Assembly (NCBI GenBank): GCA_022791475.1
Contig: JAAVZD010000062.1
Location: forward strand, 1 to 17,255
DNA: 17,255 nt
Source: Clostridia bacterium
GTDB taxonomy: Bacteria; Bacillota_A; Clostridia; TANB77; CAG-508
Direction: 5' to 3'
This document shows positions 6,988 through 15,086 of this stretch, in pieces. Within the stretch, counting starts at the first letter, position 1; each line of letters begins with the position of its first letter. The position numbers were made by a program, and so were the translations under genes. A model generated the notes under the pieces. It had not been told where the DNA came from. It saw nothing but the letters and a program-made list of their open reading frames with translations, and did not search any database.

Positions 6988-7766
6988 CTTTTGTCAAACC
7001 TCCTTACCATATCTGTCCAAAACAGATACTCTTTTAGGTCTTCCGGCGTACCCCATTGGCAAAATTGTTCCACATTGGCAGGGGCCCATACCTGTAGCCC
7101 ATCCTGAACCATAAAATTGTAAGGAAGGCTGGCATAGTATTCACCATTGAGGGCTTTCCCGCTGTCCACCAGGCGTTGGCAGTACCGTTTTAATAATTCC
7201 CCGGTACGAAAATAGTAAACCCCTGGGGAGTGCCTTGCTTTTGTTTTATCTGCTTCAAAGGAATACTTTTCCCGGATCTCTAATAAGTTTTCTTCTTTGT
7301 CTACCAGACAGGAAGCATATACATTTTTCGCGGGAAGGAGATGGGGATGAAAGCCTGTATAACAGGGGATGCAGCCGTCACATCCCCTTTCCCGCACATT
7401 TTCCTTGAAGGAAGCCCAATCCCAATACATATAGAAATCGCAATAATTAATGATACATGGTTCCATGTCCGGAATCTGCCCTGCCGCCCTTAGTACGTCA
7501 TAAACAGGCCCTTTTTTCATCCACTCTTTTATCGCGTAAACCTCAGCAGACGGGGAGATTTCTAATAGTGCCTTTTTCATCCCGGGAATTTTTTCCAGAT
7601 GCTCCTGGCGGCAGACAAACAGGATATTGGATTCTCCCGGATACATCCCGTCCAGGATCCATTGAAGGATGCTTTTACCCTGCACTTTGATAAACGGCTT
7701 TAATTCCTGATAACCGGCTGCTACAAATCGAGAGCCATACCCTGTCATTGGTATAATGATTTTCAT
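6984..7766 (-). CDS. Sugar-phosphate nucleotidyltransferase-like protein (first of pair)
   Basis: A 260-residue protein starting MKIIIPMTGYGSRF, the nucleotide-binding loop, with LKPFIKVQGKSILQW as the following Lys-Pro motif. NYCDFYMYWDW carries the likely metal-site Asp, GVYYFRTG and LNGEYYASL match the acceptor side, and QWGTPEDLKEY is the usual C-terminal motif. It is similar in layout to its downstream neighbour but diverged, so the two probably activate different molecules or carry out sequential steps. The stop overlaps the next ATG by 4 nt. A GGGG ribosome binding site precedes the start, 19 nt after the aldolase stop. Confidence 0.85.
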   Translation of the reverse strand: MKIIIPMTGYGSRFVAAGYQELKPFIKVQGKSILQWILDGMYPGESNILFVCRQEHLEKIPGMKKALLEISPSAEVYAIKEWMKKGPVYDVLRAAGQIPDMEPCIINYCDFYMYWDWASFKENVRERGCDGCIPCYTGFHPHLLPAKNVYASCLVDKEENLLEIREKYSFEADKTKARHSPGVYYFRTGELLKRYCQRLVDSGKALNGEYYASLPYNFMVQDGLQVWAPANVEQFCQWGTPEDLKEYLFWTDMVRRFDKR

Positions 7767-7785
7767 GTTATTCCCCTTTTTCCTT

Positions 7786-8835
7786 TTATGTTATCTTTTG
7801 CCGGTATTTTTCTGCGTCCCAATTTAAAAGAAAGCTTTGTTCTTCTGAAGAAAGTATTTCTAAACTTTGGCCTTGGTTAAGTAAAAAGACTTGTGCGGAA
7901 AAAGCCAAAACACTCTCGATTTCCCGCGCCTTTTTTATACTTTCCCCACGGATAAACAAATCTTTTCCATAGGAGATTAGAATAGGTTCTCCATAACAAG
8001 ATAAGAAATTTTGCAACGATTCCCTTCCGGAAATTTGTTCATAATCCATAGGATGCTTTCCGCAAAAAACAACGCAATCCGGGCACATCTGATAATCCCA
8101 AAGGGAGTAGCCACATGCTTGGTAAGCATCCAATATAATTTTATTTTCTGCCTTGACTACCAGTTTTTTATCGCCGATTCCCCAACCTTGCAGGTTTTTA
8201 TATATCTCAAAACCATGGCGGTACGCCTGGCAATCCATCCCAACCCTGTCTTCAATGGTTTTGTTCGTTTCCTCGCTAATTTGGATTACTTCCTCTGCCG
8301 AATCCCCGCTGATCACCACTCCATGGTTCTTTAAGAAAATCCGGTGGATTTCCCGCTTTTTCCTGTTCATTTCCCGTAAATAAGAACGGTAATAAACTTG
8401 AGCCAATTTTAATCCGGGCGTGGCATAATCCACACATAGGGCATCCGGAAAAATCCCTTGTAGTTCTTCCATCCCCCCTTGTCTTGACGCAAGCACATTG
8501 ACAGCAACCGAATGGGTATGTAAAGTCACCCGGCCGGTAATGGCATGCAAATAGGTTTCAATTGACGGGCGCCTCCCGGCTAGAAGCGTTTCCTCTAATA
8601 TTTTTGTTTTCTCATCCGGGAATTTTTGGCTGGCAAGGGTATCCATATACTGCCGAATGGCTTGATAATCAACGATGGAGTAACCGTCTTTTTCTGTTAT
8701 ATCTGCCATTTGAATACCGGATGCTTTAATTACCATCCTGTTGCCATCCAGTTTTTCAGAGGAATTTCCTCCTCCGGCCTGAACCAGGTCCTCCCGCATG
8801 CCTGCGTATTTGGATATTTGGATAAAATCTTTCAT
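7786..8835 (-). CDS. Class II aldolase/adducin-family protein
   Basis: A 349-residue protein whose first ~210 residues are a class II aldolase domain. AGGGNSSEKLD (20-30) and IKASG (36-40) bind substrate phosphate, PSIETYLH includes the likely catalytic Glu93, and the zinc ligands appear to be His106, His108 (LHTHSV) and His171 (KNHGVV). The C-terminal ~140 residues are an extension I do not recognise. Such enzymes split or form phosphorylated sugars from dihydroxyacetone phosphate or similar units. With two nucleotidyltransferases and a HAD phosphatase next to it, it probably makes a precursor for the glycan. I chose ATG 8835 because a strong AGGAGGGG site precedes it. An ATG at 8874 overlapping the upstream stop would add 13 residues but lacks such a site. 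Confidence 0.82.
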   Translation of the reverse strand: MKDFIQISKYAGMREDLVQAGGGNSSEKLDGNRMVIKASGIQMADITEKDGYSIVDYQAIRQYMDTLASQKFPDEKTKILEETLLAGRRPSIETYLHAITGRVTLHTHSVAVNVLASRQGGMEELQGIFPDALCVDYATPGLKLAQVYYRSYLREMNRKKREIHRIFLKNHGVVISGDSAEEVIQISEETNKTIEDRVGMDCQAYRHGFEIYKNLQGWGIGDKKLVVKAENKIILDAYQACGYSLWDYQMCPDCVVFCGKHPMDYEQISGRESLQNFLSCYGEPILISYGKDLFIRGESIKKAREIESVLAFSAQVFLLNQGQSLEILSSEEQSFLLNWDAEKYRQKIT

Positions 8836-8837
8836 AG

Positions 8838-8845
8838 CCCCTCCT
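8838..8845 (-). promoter_or_regulatory. Strong ribosome binding site fixing the aldolase start
   Basis: The coding-sense sequence AGGAGGGG lies 2 nt upstream of ATG 8835, preceded by a run of A. It is the best Shine-Dalgarno match in this part of the operon and favours 8835 over the ATG at 8874. Confidence 0.6.
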
Positions 8846-8870
8846 TTTTGGCCCTCAAGATGCCCCATAA

Positions 8871-10466
8871 TCATTTTCCGGTATCCAAGATATAAATGTA
8901 TAAACCATGGGGGATATTGCTAAAGTACCTACTGCCATATTCCACTTCTGTATGGGTATCCCGTTCATAACAGTCCATGGCATACCCCATTACGCTTTCT
9001 TGATCCGTAAAAATACCGCCTGCCAGATCCGGAAACTCTTCCCCTATTTGTGCAATCCTTGCCTGGCCTATTTGGCTGATGGCCTTTCCCACACCAAGCA
9101 CCATCACATACTGGGACTTTGCAGGCCCTTCCTTTACATATGCACTCATATGCAGTTGTGGATTTCCAGTTCTATGGTAGGAGGGAAAATCCATTAATTG
9201 CGGGTCAAAACCGTAATAAGCAATGATGCCTTTCGGCTGATATTTTTCGATGTATTCTTCTGCTATGCCAGATAAGAGCAGGTTATGCCTTAAGGGGATT
9301 TCTGTTACGGTAGACTGTAAATAGGCCCCGGCCATTAAAAACCCCCATACCGCAAGTAACCATGTATACCTTTTCTTCCCCAAAGAAAGGCACCACTCTA
9401 TCCCATAACAAAGCACCAATAAAACAAGGGGATAAAAAATAAGCGTATGCCTGGATGGCGAAAAGGTTAATTTCTTCATTAAAACCAACCCAATAAATTC
9501 CAACGCAATCAAATCTAAATACAAGGCCAGCCATTTGTTTTTCCGGTGTATATGGACAAGGCCAAACAGGCAGGCCGCCCCCAAAATAATGGTTAAAATT
9601 TTCGTCCAGGCATTAAACTGGTTTGATACGAAAAAAACATGTAGGTAGGTATAGGCGTTATCTACAAACCATTTTATGGTTTTTACAGAAATCAAATCAT
9701 GGATATTTGTGTATTCAAAGGGGAATAGGAACCTCCCATTTATTCCGGCATTCCAATTGACGCCTCTCTCTAACAGCCCCTTGTCAAGAAACGTACATAT
9801 AAGGGGCAACGATAACAGCCCACTAACTACCCCAGAACATACTAAACGGATTTTATCTTTTTTATTTGCCTGTACAAACATACTAAAGTACAAGGAAGCC
9901 AAAATAATGACGCTATGGTATTGGCTGTAAAAGGCGGACACGGAAAGGGTTATAAGCCAAGGCATAGAAAAGGCCTTTCCCCCACAAAAACCCTGAAAAT
10001 ATATCGTCAAAGCCAATACGGCCAATACTCCAATTTCGTAGGGCTCAGCCTGTGCCGAGTAAATAATATTTTCCCAGGATGATGCAATAATAGCAACTGC
10101 AATTACAAGGATAGGCTTCTTAAAATCGGAATAAGAAAAAGACTTTTTTATCAATGAATAAGTTAAGAGGATGGAGGCAGACCCGGCTAGAAAAGAGGGG
10201 AAACGCCCTAATGCAATATTAAAAATATACGGGAAAGATGGGTTCACCAATATTTTAGAAAAAAACACCTGCAAAGGGGCATAGGTCCATCCATATTCTA
10301 AGAAATTTATAAAAGGCTTCTGTTCCGACGACAGCCTGACCAGGCAATTGATAAAGCCGACGTCATCGTAATGGGTAAAATGGAAAAATACCCAATAAAG
10401 CCGAAATAGGATGCCCGCAATTATAATTAAAGTGAGTATATAGCGGTATAAGGGCTTGGTATTCAT
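8871..10466 (-). CDS. GT-C membrane glycosyltransferase (PMT/ArnT-like)
   Basis: A 531-residue polytopic protein with about eleven hydrophobic helices. The first external loop carries HYDDVGF (Asp34-Asp35), the acidic motif of GT-C enzymes that use polyprenyl-phosphate sugars. The C-terminal ~110 residues are hydrophilic and probably extracellular. It likely adds a sugar to the glycan or a protein outside the membrane, using lipid-linked sugar that the GT2 and GtrA products could supply. I start it at ATG 10466, which has GGAG about 6 nt upstream. ATG 10478, four codons earlier, has no such site. It is the first gene after the ~317-bp gap and may head its own transcript. Its stop overlaps an alternative aldolase start as ATGA. 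Confidence 0.82.
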   Translation of the reverse strand: MNTKPLYRYILTLIIIAGILFRLYWVFFHFTHYDDVGFINCLVRLSSEQKPFINFLEYGWTYAPLQVFFSKILVNPSFPYIFNIALGRFPSFLAGSASILLTYSLIKKSFSYSDFKKPILVIAVAIIASSWENIIYSAQAEPYEIGVLAVLALTIYFQGFCGGKAFSMPWLITLSVSAFYSQYHSVIILASLYFSMFVQANKKDKIRLVCSGVVSGLLSLPLICTFLDKGLLERGVNWNAGINGRFLFPFEYTNIHDLISVKTIKWFVDNAYTYLHVFFVSNQFNAWTKILTIILGAACLFGLVHIHRKNKWLALYLDLIALEFIGLVLMKKLTFSPSRHTLIFYPLVLLVLCYGIEWCLSLGKKRYTWLLAVWGFLMAGAYLQSTVTEIPLRHNLLLSGIAEEYIEKYQPKGIIAYYGFDPQLMDFPSYHRTGNPQLHMSAYVKEGPAKSQYVMVLGVGKAISQIGQARIAQIGEEFPDLAGGIFTDQESVMGYAMDCYERDTHTEVEYGSRYFSNIPHGLYIYILDTGK

Positions 10467-10783
10467 GATAATCTCCATTCATTAAATCATACTAAAATCT
10501 GGAAGGGGCAGCAGCAACCGTGTAAAAGCCATCAAAAATAAAATTCTGGAATGTACTAGGATCCATTGTTTGAAATATACACCTATATAAGGGCGCATAC
10601 TAATAAACTAAATTCCTTTGCATTCGGAACAAGATACCTTATAGGCCAATCTGCCCGATATACATACCTAACTATCAAGTACCCCATAATGATACCAAAG
10701 CCCATGGACTTTGGCATTTTCTAAGCTATTTATCACGATGGCTTCCGAATCCTGTTGCCAATTGGAAAACCATTCATTGGAGA
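10467..10783. other. Gap in the cluster without a convincing gene
   Basis: No ORF with a start and recognisable family lies here. In the minus-strand direction one frame is open for 46 codons (10808 to a TAG at 10668-10670), overlapping the end of the DUF1919 gene. Its peptide (for example NEWFSNWQQDSEAI and HGLWYHYGVLDS) looks protein-like but has no start, so it could be the tail of a lost gene. A near-perfect 20-bp palindrome lies at 10695-10714 (CCAAAG ... CTTTGG) without a U-run. A weak minus-strand promoter-like pair (TTTAGT, 17 nt, TATATA) occurs about 10580-10610. This is where a promoter for the second block would be expected, but I see no strong one. Confidence 0.45.
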
Positions 10784-11428
10784 TTAATCCAAATGCCTTG
10801 GAATATGCTTAGGTGAACCTGCAGCATTAAACCAGGAAACATAATCAAATGCGTCATAGTATTTTTTATAAGTAAACCTATTTTTATAGGCAGAGCATAT
10901 CCCCACGCAGTCCTGCCCCTCAAATCCTGGTATGTAATAGGCGGATTTAATTTCCTTATATTTTTTACTGCAAAAAACAATTTTATGTGGATACTTTAAC
11001 TGGTCAAATTTTAGCAAATCCTCGTAGGTGCATCCATCCCTATCTGAAAATAAGATATAAATATGGTTCTTATCTATACGTTGTTTCCGTTTGCCCCAAA
11101 GGTTTGCCGCTTCTTCTGCTGTTGCGTAATGCTGAAAATATATTTTGATATCATCTAGTATACCTACAGGATAATTACCCCCCCCCACATTTTCTGGAAT
11201 AAACTTTAAGTCGCAATTCAAATAATGTTCCATATTTTCACAAAATTTCAAAAAATCTTTGGGGGGTAGCCACAAATTAACAAATGGGGAATTGAACCTT
11301 AAGTGCAAATCGCTTAAAATACATCCCCCATTGCAATTGCTTGAAATAAGAGTAATATCTGTATGGTGCAACCGTTTCCTATTATATAAATTATAATATT
11401 TTCTAAAAAAAGAATTTATTATGCTCAT
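10784..11428 (-). CDS. DUF1919 family exopolysaccharide protein
   Basis: A 214-residue protein matching DUF1919 throughout: TLISSNCNGGCI (26-37), SPFVNLWLPPKDFLKF (47-62), YPVGILDDIKIYFQHY (86-101), then YILFSDRDGC (124-133), HKIVFCSKKY and YDAFDYVSWFN (191-201) near the end. Family members occur in polysaccharide clusters and are often labelled exopolysaccharide biosynthesis or acyltransferase-like. The reaction is not established. Residues 202-214 after SWFN look like an extra tail. Residues 81-84 (V-G-G-G) are encoded through a nine-G run, so this gene is a candidate on/off locus: eight G gives a stop about five codons on, and ten G gives an immediate TAA. It is the last gene before the gap. 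Confidence 0.8.
   Translation of the reverse strand: MSIINSFFRKYYNLYNRKRLHHTDITLISSNCNGGCILSDLHLRFNSPFVNLWLPPKDFLKFCENMEHYLNCDLKFIPENVGGGNYPVGILDDIKIYFQHYATAEEAANLWGKRKQRIDKNHIYILFSDRDGCTYEDLLKFDQLKYPHKIVFCSKKYKEIKSAYYIPGFEGQDCVGICSAYKNRFTYKKYYDAFDYVSWFNAAGSPKHIPRHLD
11178..11186 (-). repeat. Poly-G9 tract inside the DUF1919 gene
   Basis: Nine G in the coding sense span Val81 to Gly84. The run sits in a loop before the conserved YPVGILDD segment. Nine G keeps the frame. Loss of one base gives VIIL then TAG, and gain of one base gives TAA directly after the third Gly, so either change removes about 60% of the protein. Confidence 0.8.
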
Positions 11429-11447
11429 AATGGTTCATGCCACCTTC

Positions 11448-11477
11448 AAACCCTTTCATAATTTTATAAAAAGGTTT
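11448..11477 (-). other. Hairpin before the DUF1919 gene
   Basis: In minus-strand RNA this 30-nt segment folds end to end. AAACCUUUUUAUAA pairs with UUAUGAAAGGGUUU, with two G-U pairs and a minimal loop. It sits between the cytidylyltransferase stop and the likely ribosome binding site (GAAGGUGG) of the DUF1919 gene. No U-run follows, so it is not a standard terminator. It may protect mRNA ends or tune translation of the next gene. Confidence 0.4.
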
Positions 11478-11502
11478 TATCCGCCCTTTTTACTAATTCC
11501 CC

Positions 11503-11931
11503 TTAGGAACCTTGCAATTTGCCCCGTAAATTATGCAAAGTTTCATTAATTAATGTTGACGAAGTCCCCTTATAATAAGGGAAATAGATGATTTTTACAT
11601 TGACTTTCCTAAACTGTTCTTCATAATCATTCCATTTTTCTGTATCGTACCAGTCATCCCCAACAAACATAATATCAAATTTTATTTTTTTCCAAGCTTC
11701 AAATTTATCCATACTGTCTTGCGGGATTGCGGCATCCACAAATTTTATGTTCCGGACAATTTCCAAACGCTCTTCAAATGGGATGACAGCCTGTTTATGC
11801 TTATAGGACACCAATTCATCTGTGGTAACACCAACTACCAGTTTATCACAAAGGGATTTGGCATTTTTTAGCATATTTAAATGGCCGATATGGAACAAAT
11901 CAAAAACCCCTGTCGTATAACCAATAACCAT
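11503..11931 (-). CDS. tagD: Glycerol-3-phosphate cytidylyltransferase-like (TagD family)
   Basis: A 142-residue cytidylyltransferase. GYTTGVFDLFHIGHLNML (4-21) contains the HIGH signature (14-17), and YYKGTSSTLI (119-128) stands where TagD has its second conserved loop (RTEGISTT type). Size and motifs fit glycerol-3-phosphate cytidylyltransferase, which makes CDP-glycerol from CTP. The CDP-glycerol glycerophosphotransferase three genes upstream would use this product, so the assignment is supported by context. Other alditol phosphates such as ribitol phosphate are possible but less likely at this length. It starts 42 nt after the asparagine synthetase gene. Confidence 0.85.
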   Translation of the reverse strand: MVIGYTTGVFDLFHIGHLNMLKNAKSLCDKLVVGVTTDELVSYKHKQAVIPFEERLEIVRNIKFVDAAIPQDSMDKFEAWKKIKFDIMFVGDDWYDTEKWNDYEEQFRKVNVKIIYFPYYKGTSSTLINETLHNLRGKLQGS

Positions 11932-11973
11932 AGCCTTTCCATAGCCCCTTTCTGCTAATAATATTTTGCCTAT

Positions 11974-13791
11974 TTAATACCGCCATTCTCGTTCAAAATA
12001 TATCCGGCGGAACTGTTCCACATTTAAGAACATCCATAAAATCTGCCCCGCACGTTTTTGCTTCCCGCTGTCCAGGATAAATTCCTGTAGATGTTTTTGG
12101 TTAAGCCAGTAGGCGCCTTTTAAACTAACCTCAGCCTGGTTCATAAGTTTTTGCTTCCAGTCATTTAAAGGGACAGGGAACCCCATTTTAATGCGGTCAA
12201 CAATTTCATTTGGGATCCAGTTTCGGGCAACTTCCCGTAACAGGTATTTGGGGGTGTCCCTCTTTTCGCTGTAGTCATCCGCAATTTCATACTGTGCGCC
12301 TATCTTGTCTTTGGCAGAATTCCAATGCAATTTTAGGCCATAGGGTATTTCTTTATAAGAAAACTCAACCAAAGTATGGTCTAAAAATGGAACCCTGGCC
12401 TCAACCCCTGCCAGCATAGTTGTGGTATCTACCCTTTGCAGCAGGCCTTTTACATGGTAATTGTGAAAAAAGCGGAATACGTTTTCTTCATTTGGGCACC
12501 CCTCAAACTCTTTCCTTACTTTAAAGTCAAATTTATCCCGTAACTCATGGGAAGTTGTTAAATACATATTTCTGATTTCCCTTGGGACATATTCGTATTT
12601 TTCGATAAAATAGGTATAAAAATCCACTTCAGGTTTTATATTTGCATAGTCAAAGGGGGAACGGAAAATCTTACCATATCCTCCCATCAACTCATCTGCG
12701 CCCTCCCCTGATAAAACTACGGTTATATCCTTTTTCAGCACTTTTGACATTTTTGCCAAAAGCAATTCATTGGGAACCCCCAAAGGTGCATCTTTGTATG
12801 TGATAACTTCATTCATAGTGCCAAAATAATCGGCATCCTCCATAAGAATGGCATGGTGGTTTGTATGGTATTGTTCTGCGACTAATTTTGCATAGGGGAA
12901 TTCGTTTAATGTTTGAAAACCAATGGTATAAGTATTTAGTGCCCCTTTCGTTTTTGTAGCCGCTATGGCTGAAATTAAGCTGGAGTCAATGCCGCCACTT
13001 AAATAGGTCCCCAAAGGCACGTCTGAAATTAGCCGGTAATCAATGGCCCTTTCGACCCTCCTGCCAAATTCTTCTAGTAAAGAATGTTCGTCATAACTTA
13101 TCGAAGTATTGAATTGGCTTGGCAATTCCCAGTATTTGAAAGTTTTGAATGATAGCTGTGAATCAATCCTGGCATAATGGCCAGGTTCTAACTGATATAT
13201 ATTTTTAAAAAAGGTAAAAGGCGCCCTGACATACCGGTGCCCTAAATATTCATCAATTGCAGCTTCATTAAATTCGGCTTTTACGAAACCGCTATTTAAA
13301 ATACCCTTGACCTCTGAAGAAAAAATAAAATTTTCGCTATCCATATAATAATAGAATGGCTTTATCCCCAAACGGTCCCTGGCAATCCAAAGTTCGTGGT
13401 TGTGTTTGTCATATAAGGCGATTGCAAACATCCCATTGCTTTTCGATAAAAATTTTTCGATACCGTATTGTTCCACATATGCTAAAATAACTTCCGTGTC
13501 GGATGTTGTATTAAACTGGTAAGAAACATCGTTAGACAATTCTTTATAATTATAGATTTCCCCATTAAAAACAATGGTCCATCTTCCAGAAGCGTCCTGC
13601 ATTGGCTGTGATGCACGCTTATCAACATCAAGGATTGATAAGCGGCAATGTCCGAAAACAGAATTTGTAGTTAGTGGTACTACCCCGTTGGAATCAGGCC
13701 CCCGGTGGTTAATGCTAACATTCATTTTTTGTATCCTTTTGTCCAAGCCTTTTGCTTGACGTGAAAAAACGATTCCATTTATTCCACACAT
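11974..13791 (-). CDS. asnB: Asparagine synthetase (glutamine-hydrolysing), AsnB type
   Basis: A 605-residue, full-length class II amidotransferase. Cys2 follows the start Met (MCGINGIVF), and the N-terminal glutaminase domain carries GHCRLSILD (47-55), VFNGEIYNY (74-82) and SDTEVILAY (97-105). The synthetase domain has the ATP-pyrophosphatase loop SGGIDSS (265-271) and SGEGADELMGGYG further on. It moves ammonia from glutamine to an adenylated carboxyl group. Within a polysaccharide operon such proteins often amidate a uronic acid or amino-acid substituent rather than make free asparagine, as proposed for WbpS-like proteins. That role is inference here. An AGGAGG site about 9 nt upstream supports the start. 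Confidence 0.92.
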   Translation of the reverse strand: MCGINGIVFSRQAKGLDKRIQKMNVSINHRGPDSNGVVPLTTNSVFGHCRLSILDVDKRASQPMQDASGRWTIVFNGEIYNYKELSNDVSYQFNTTSDTEVILAYVEQYGIEKFLSKSNGMFAIALYDKHNHELWIARDRLGIKPFYYYMDSENFIFSSEVKGILNSGFVKAEFNEAAIDEYLGHRYVRAPFTFFKNIYQLEPGHYARIDSQLSFKTFKYWELPSQFNTSISYDEHSLLEEFGRRVERAIDYRLISDVPLGTYLSGGIDSSLISAIAATKTKGALNTYTIGFQTLNEFPYAKLVAEQYHTNHHAILMEDADYFGTMNEVITYKDAPLGVPNELLLAKMSKVLKKDITVVLSGEGADELMGGYGKIFRSPFDYANIKPEVDFYTYFIEKYEYVPREIRNMYLTTSHELRDKFDFKVRKEFEGCPNEENVFRFFHNYHVKGLLQRVDTTTMLAGVEARVPFLDHTLVEFSYKEIPYGLKLHWNSAKDKIGAQYEIADDYSEKRDTPKYLLREVARNWIPNEIVDRIKMGFPVPLNDWKQKLMNQAEVSLKGAYWLNQKHLQEFILDSGKQKRAGQILWMFLNVEQFRRIYFEREWRY

Positions 13792-13820
13792 ATCATTCTT
13801 CCTCCTAAAACACCGCTATA

Positions 13821-15086
13821 TTACTTCGCTGTTTCCCTTTCAAAAAAATCCCCTTTATTTTTTGCAAAAATATATAGCCGGTATAAAAGGATATTAAATT
13901 CAGCGATCACCATCAGTATAGTTACTGTGTAAACATTCATTTTCTTTGCAATAAATAAAAACACCATAAACAGTATATGGAAGGCGGTCGAAAAGTAGAT
14001 AGAGCGGTTCGCATATTTTGAGAGCCCCATAGCCCCCAACACAGGAAAGCCAAAAACATAACTCGGTAAAGTAATCACTGCAACCGGCAGCATAATCCGA
14101 AGGATGGTTCCGCTTTCATAAAAATCCTCCCCAAATAAAAGGGAACAAAATTGTGGGGAGATGATAAACATTACAACTGTAAACAATAGGATCACTGGCA
14201 TCATAAATAACATTAATTTTTTTACCATCTTAAAGTCTTTGCTTTTAATAAGGTAAGGATATAAGCTGTCAGCAATTGGAGATAGTGCGCTTTTTCCGGT
14301 AAACATCAATTTATCAGCGGCAGCATAATATCCAACCACAATTCCAGATGGATCTAAAAAACCTAAAATAAGGGTATTCATTGCCGTATAAACCGTCGAA
14401 ACAATGCGGGATGCAAAAAATGACGTGGAACGCCTCAAGGTTGCTTTTATCTGGCATAAGGAAACTTTTGTAAAATGGATATGAAACCTTTTATTAATAT
14501 CAATCCAGGACCAGAGGACAGCAACCAGATTGCCAATCGCTAAAGAAATAGGGACGATCAAGTAATCCGATGGTTTTTTCAATAAGGCGAATATTAAAAT
14601 GGTAAAAATAAACTTTACGCCCACAGTCCGGATTGTAATAAGCTTCATCCTTTCCAGGCCCCGGTAAATATAATCTGGTAAAAAAGCGTAGATACTGGCG
14701 TTTAATAAATATGCGAAATATAACAACCAATCGGTTGAGAATTTTGGAATAAAGCAGATGATGCGTAAAATAATAATGGAAGCAAATACTAACATGAATT
14801 TAATAGCCGTAACAGCAGAAAAAATCCGGTTTAGGTATCCGGCATCATCCTGGTTGGAAGCTACATCTTCTGTTGCAGAAAGGATAAATCCATAGTCTAA
14901 AAGCAATTGGAAATAAGTGGTAAGTGCGGTAGCCATGCCAAGTTTCCCAAAAAAACCAGGGCCTAATATTCTGGTTTGATAGGGTACGGTTATAAAGTTA
15001 AATAGGTAATTGGAAAACTGCAGGCAATAAAGCATGATTGTGTTAGAATAAAAGCGGTTTGTTTTTTTTATGGTTGATATTTTCAT
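13821..15086 (-). CDS. Wzx-type polysaccharide flippase
   Basis: From ATG 15086 a 421-residue integral membrane protein with about twelve predicted helices. The N-terminal NTIMLYCLQFSNYLFNFITV then PYQTRILGPGFFGKLG is the classic start of O-antigen/teichoic-acid flippases of the MATE/MVF superfamily. It should move undecaprenyl-pyrophosphate-linked repeat units to the outer face for polymerisation by the EpsG protein. The start overlaps the upstream stop as TAATG, with AAGGG just before it. The frame is open for 30 more codons upstream inside the glycerophosphotransferase gene, but that peptide is not family-like and I leave it out. Confidence 0.9.
   Translation of the reverse strand: MKISTIKKTNRFYSNTIMLYCLQFSNYLFNFITVPYQTRILGPGFFGKLGMATALTTYFQLLLDYGFILSATEDVASNQDDAGYLNRIFSAVTAIKFMLVFASIIILRIICFIPKFSTDWLLYFAYLLNASIYAFLPDYIYRGLERMKLITIRTVGVKFIFTILIFALLKKPSDYLIVPISLAIGNLVAVLWSWIDINKRFHIHFTKVSLCQIKATLRRSTSFFASRIVSTVYTAMNTLILGFLDPSGIVVGYYAAADKLMFTGKSALSPIADSLYPYLIKSKDFKMVKKLMLFMMPVILLFTVVMFIISPQFCSLLFGEDFYESGTILRIMLPVAVITLPSYVFGFPVLGAMGLSKYANRSIYFSTAFHILFMVFLFIAKKMNVYTVTILMVIAEFNILLYRLYIFAKNKGDFFERETAK

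Noticed and set aside
9283..9534. Minus-strand ORF of 83 codons inside the GT-C gene
   Set aside because: It lies in another frame of a clear membrane glycosyltransferase and has no independent support.
10695..10714. 20-bp near-perfect palindrome as a terminator
   Set aside because: No U-run follows on the minus strand and only four T follow on the plus strand. It has no loop, so it fits a protein-binding site as well as a chance palindrome.
10467..10783. Invertible promoter as the switching mechanism in the gap
   Set aside because: I found no pair of inverted repeats flanking a promoter-like segment and no recombinase gene in the window.
10774..10980. Minus-strand ORF of 68 codons overlapping the end of the DUF1919 gene
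   Set aside because: It overlaps conserved DUF1919 residues in another frame, and the peptide is not recognisable.
11261..11266. Six-G run (plus sense) in the DUF1919 gene and other six-base G/C runs at 6669, 8471 and 16767
   Set aside because: Six-base runs are far less prone to slippage and occur by chance. They are not comparable with the three nine-base runs.
15062..15069. Run of eight T at the start of the flippase gene as another slippage site
   Set aside because: A/T runs of this length are common in AT-rich DNA, and I had no reason to single this one out beside the G9 runs.
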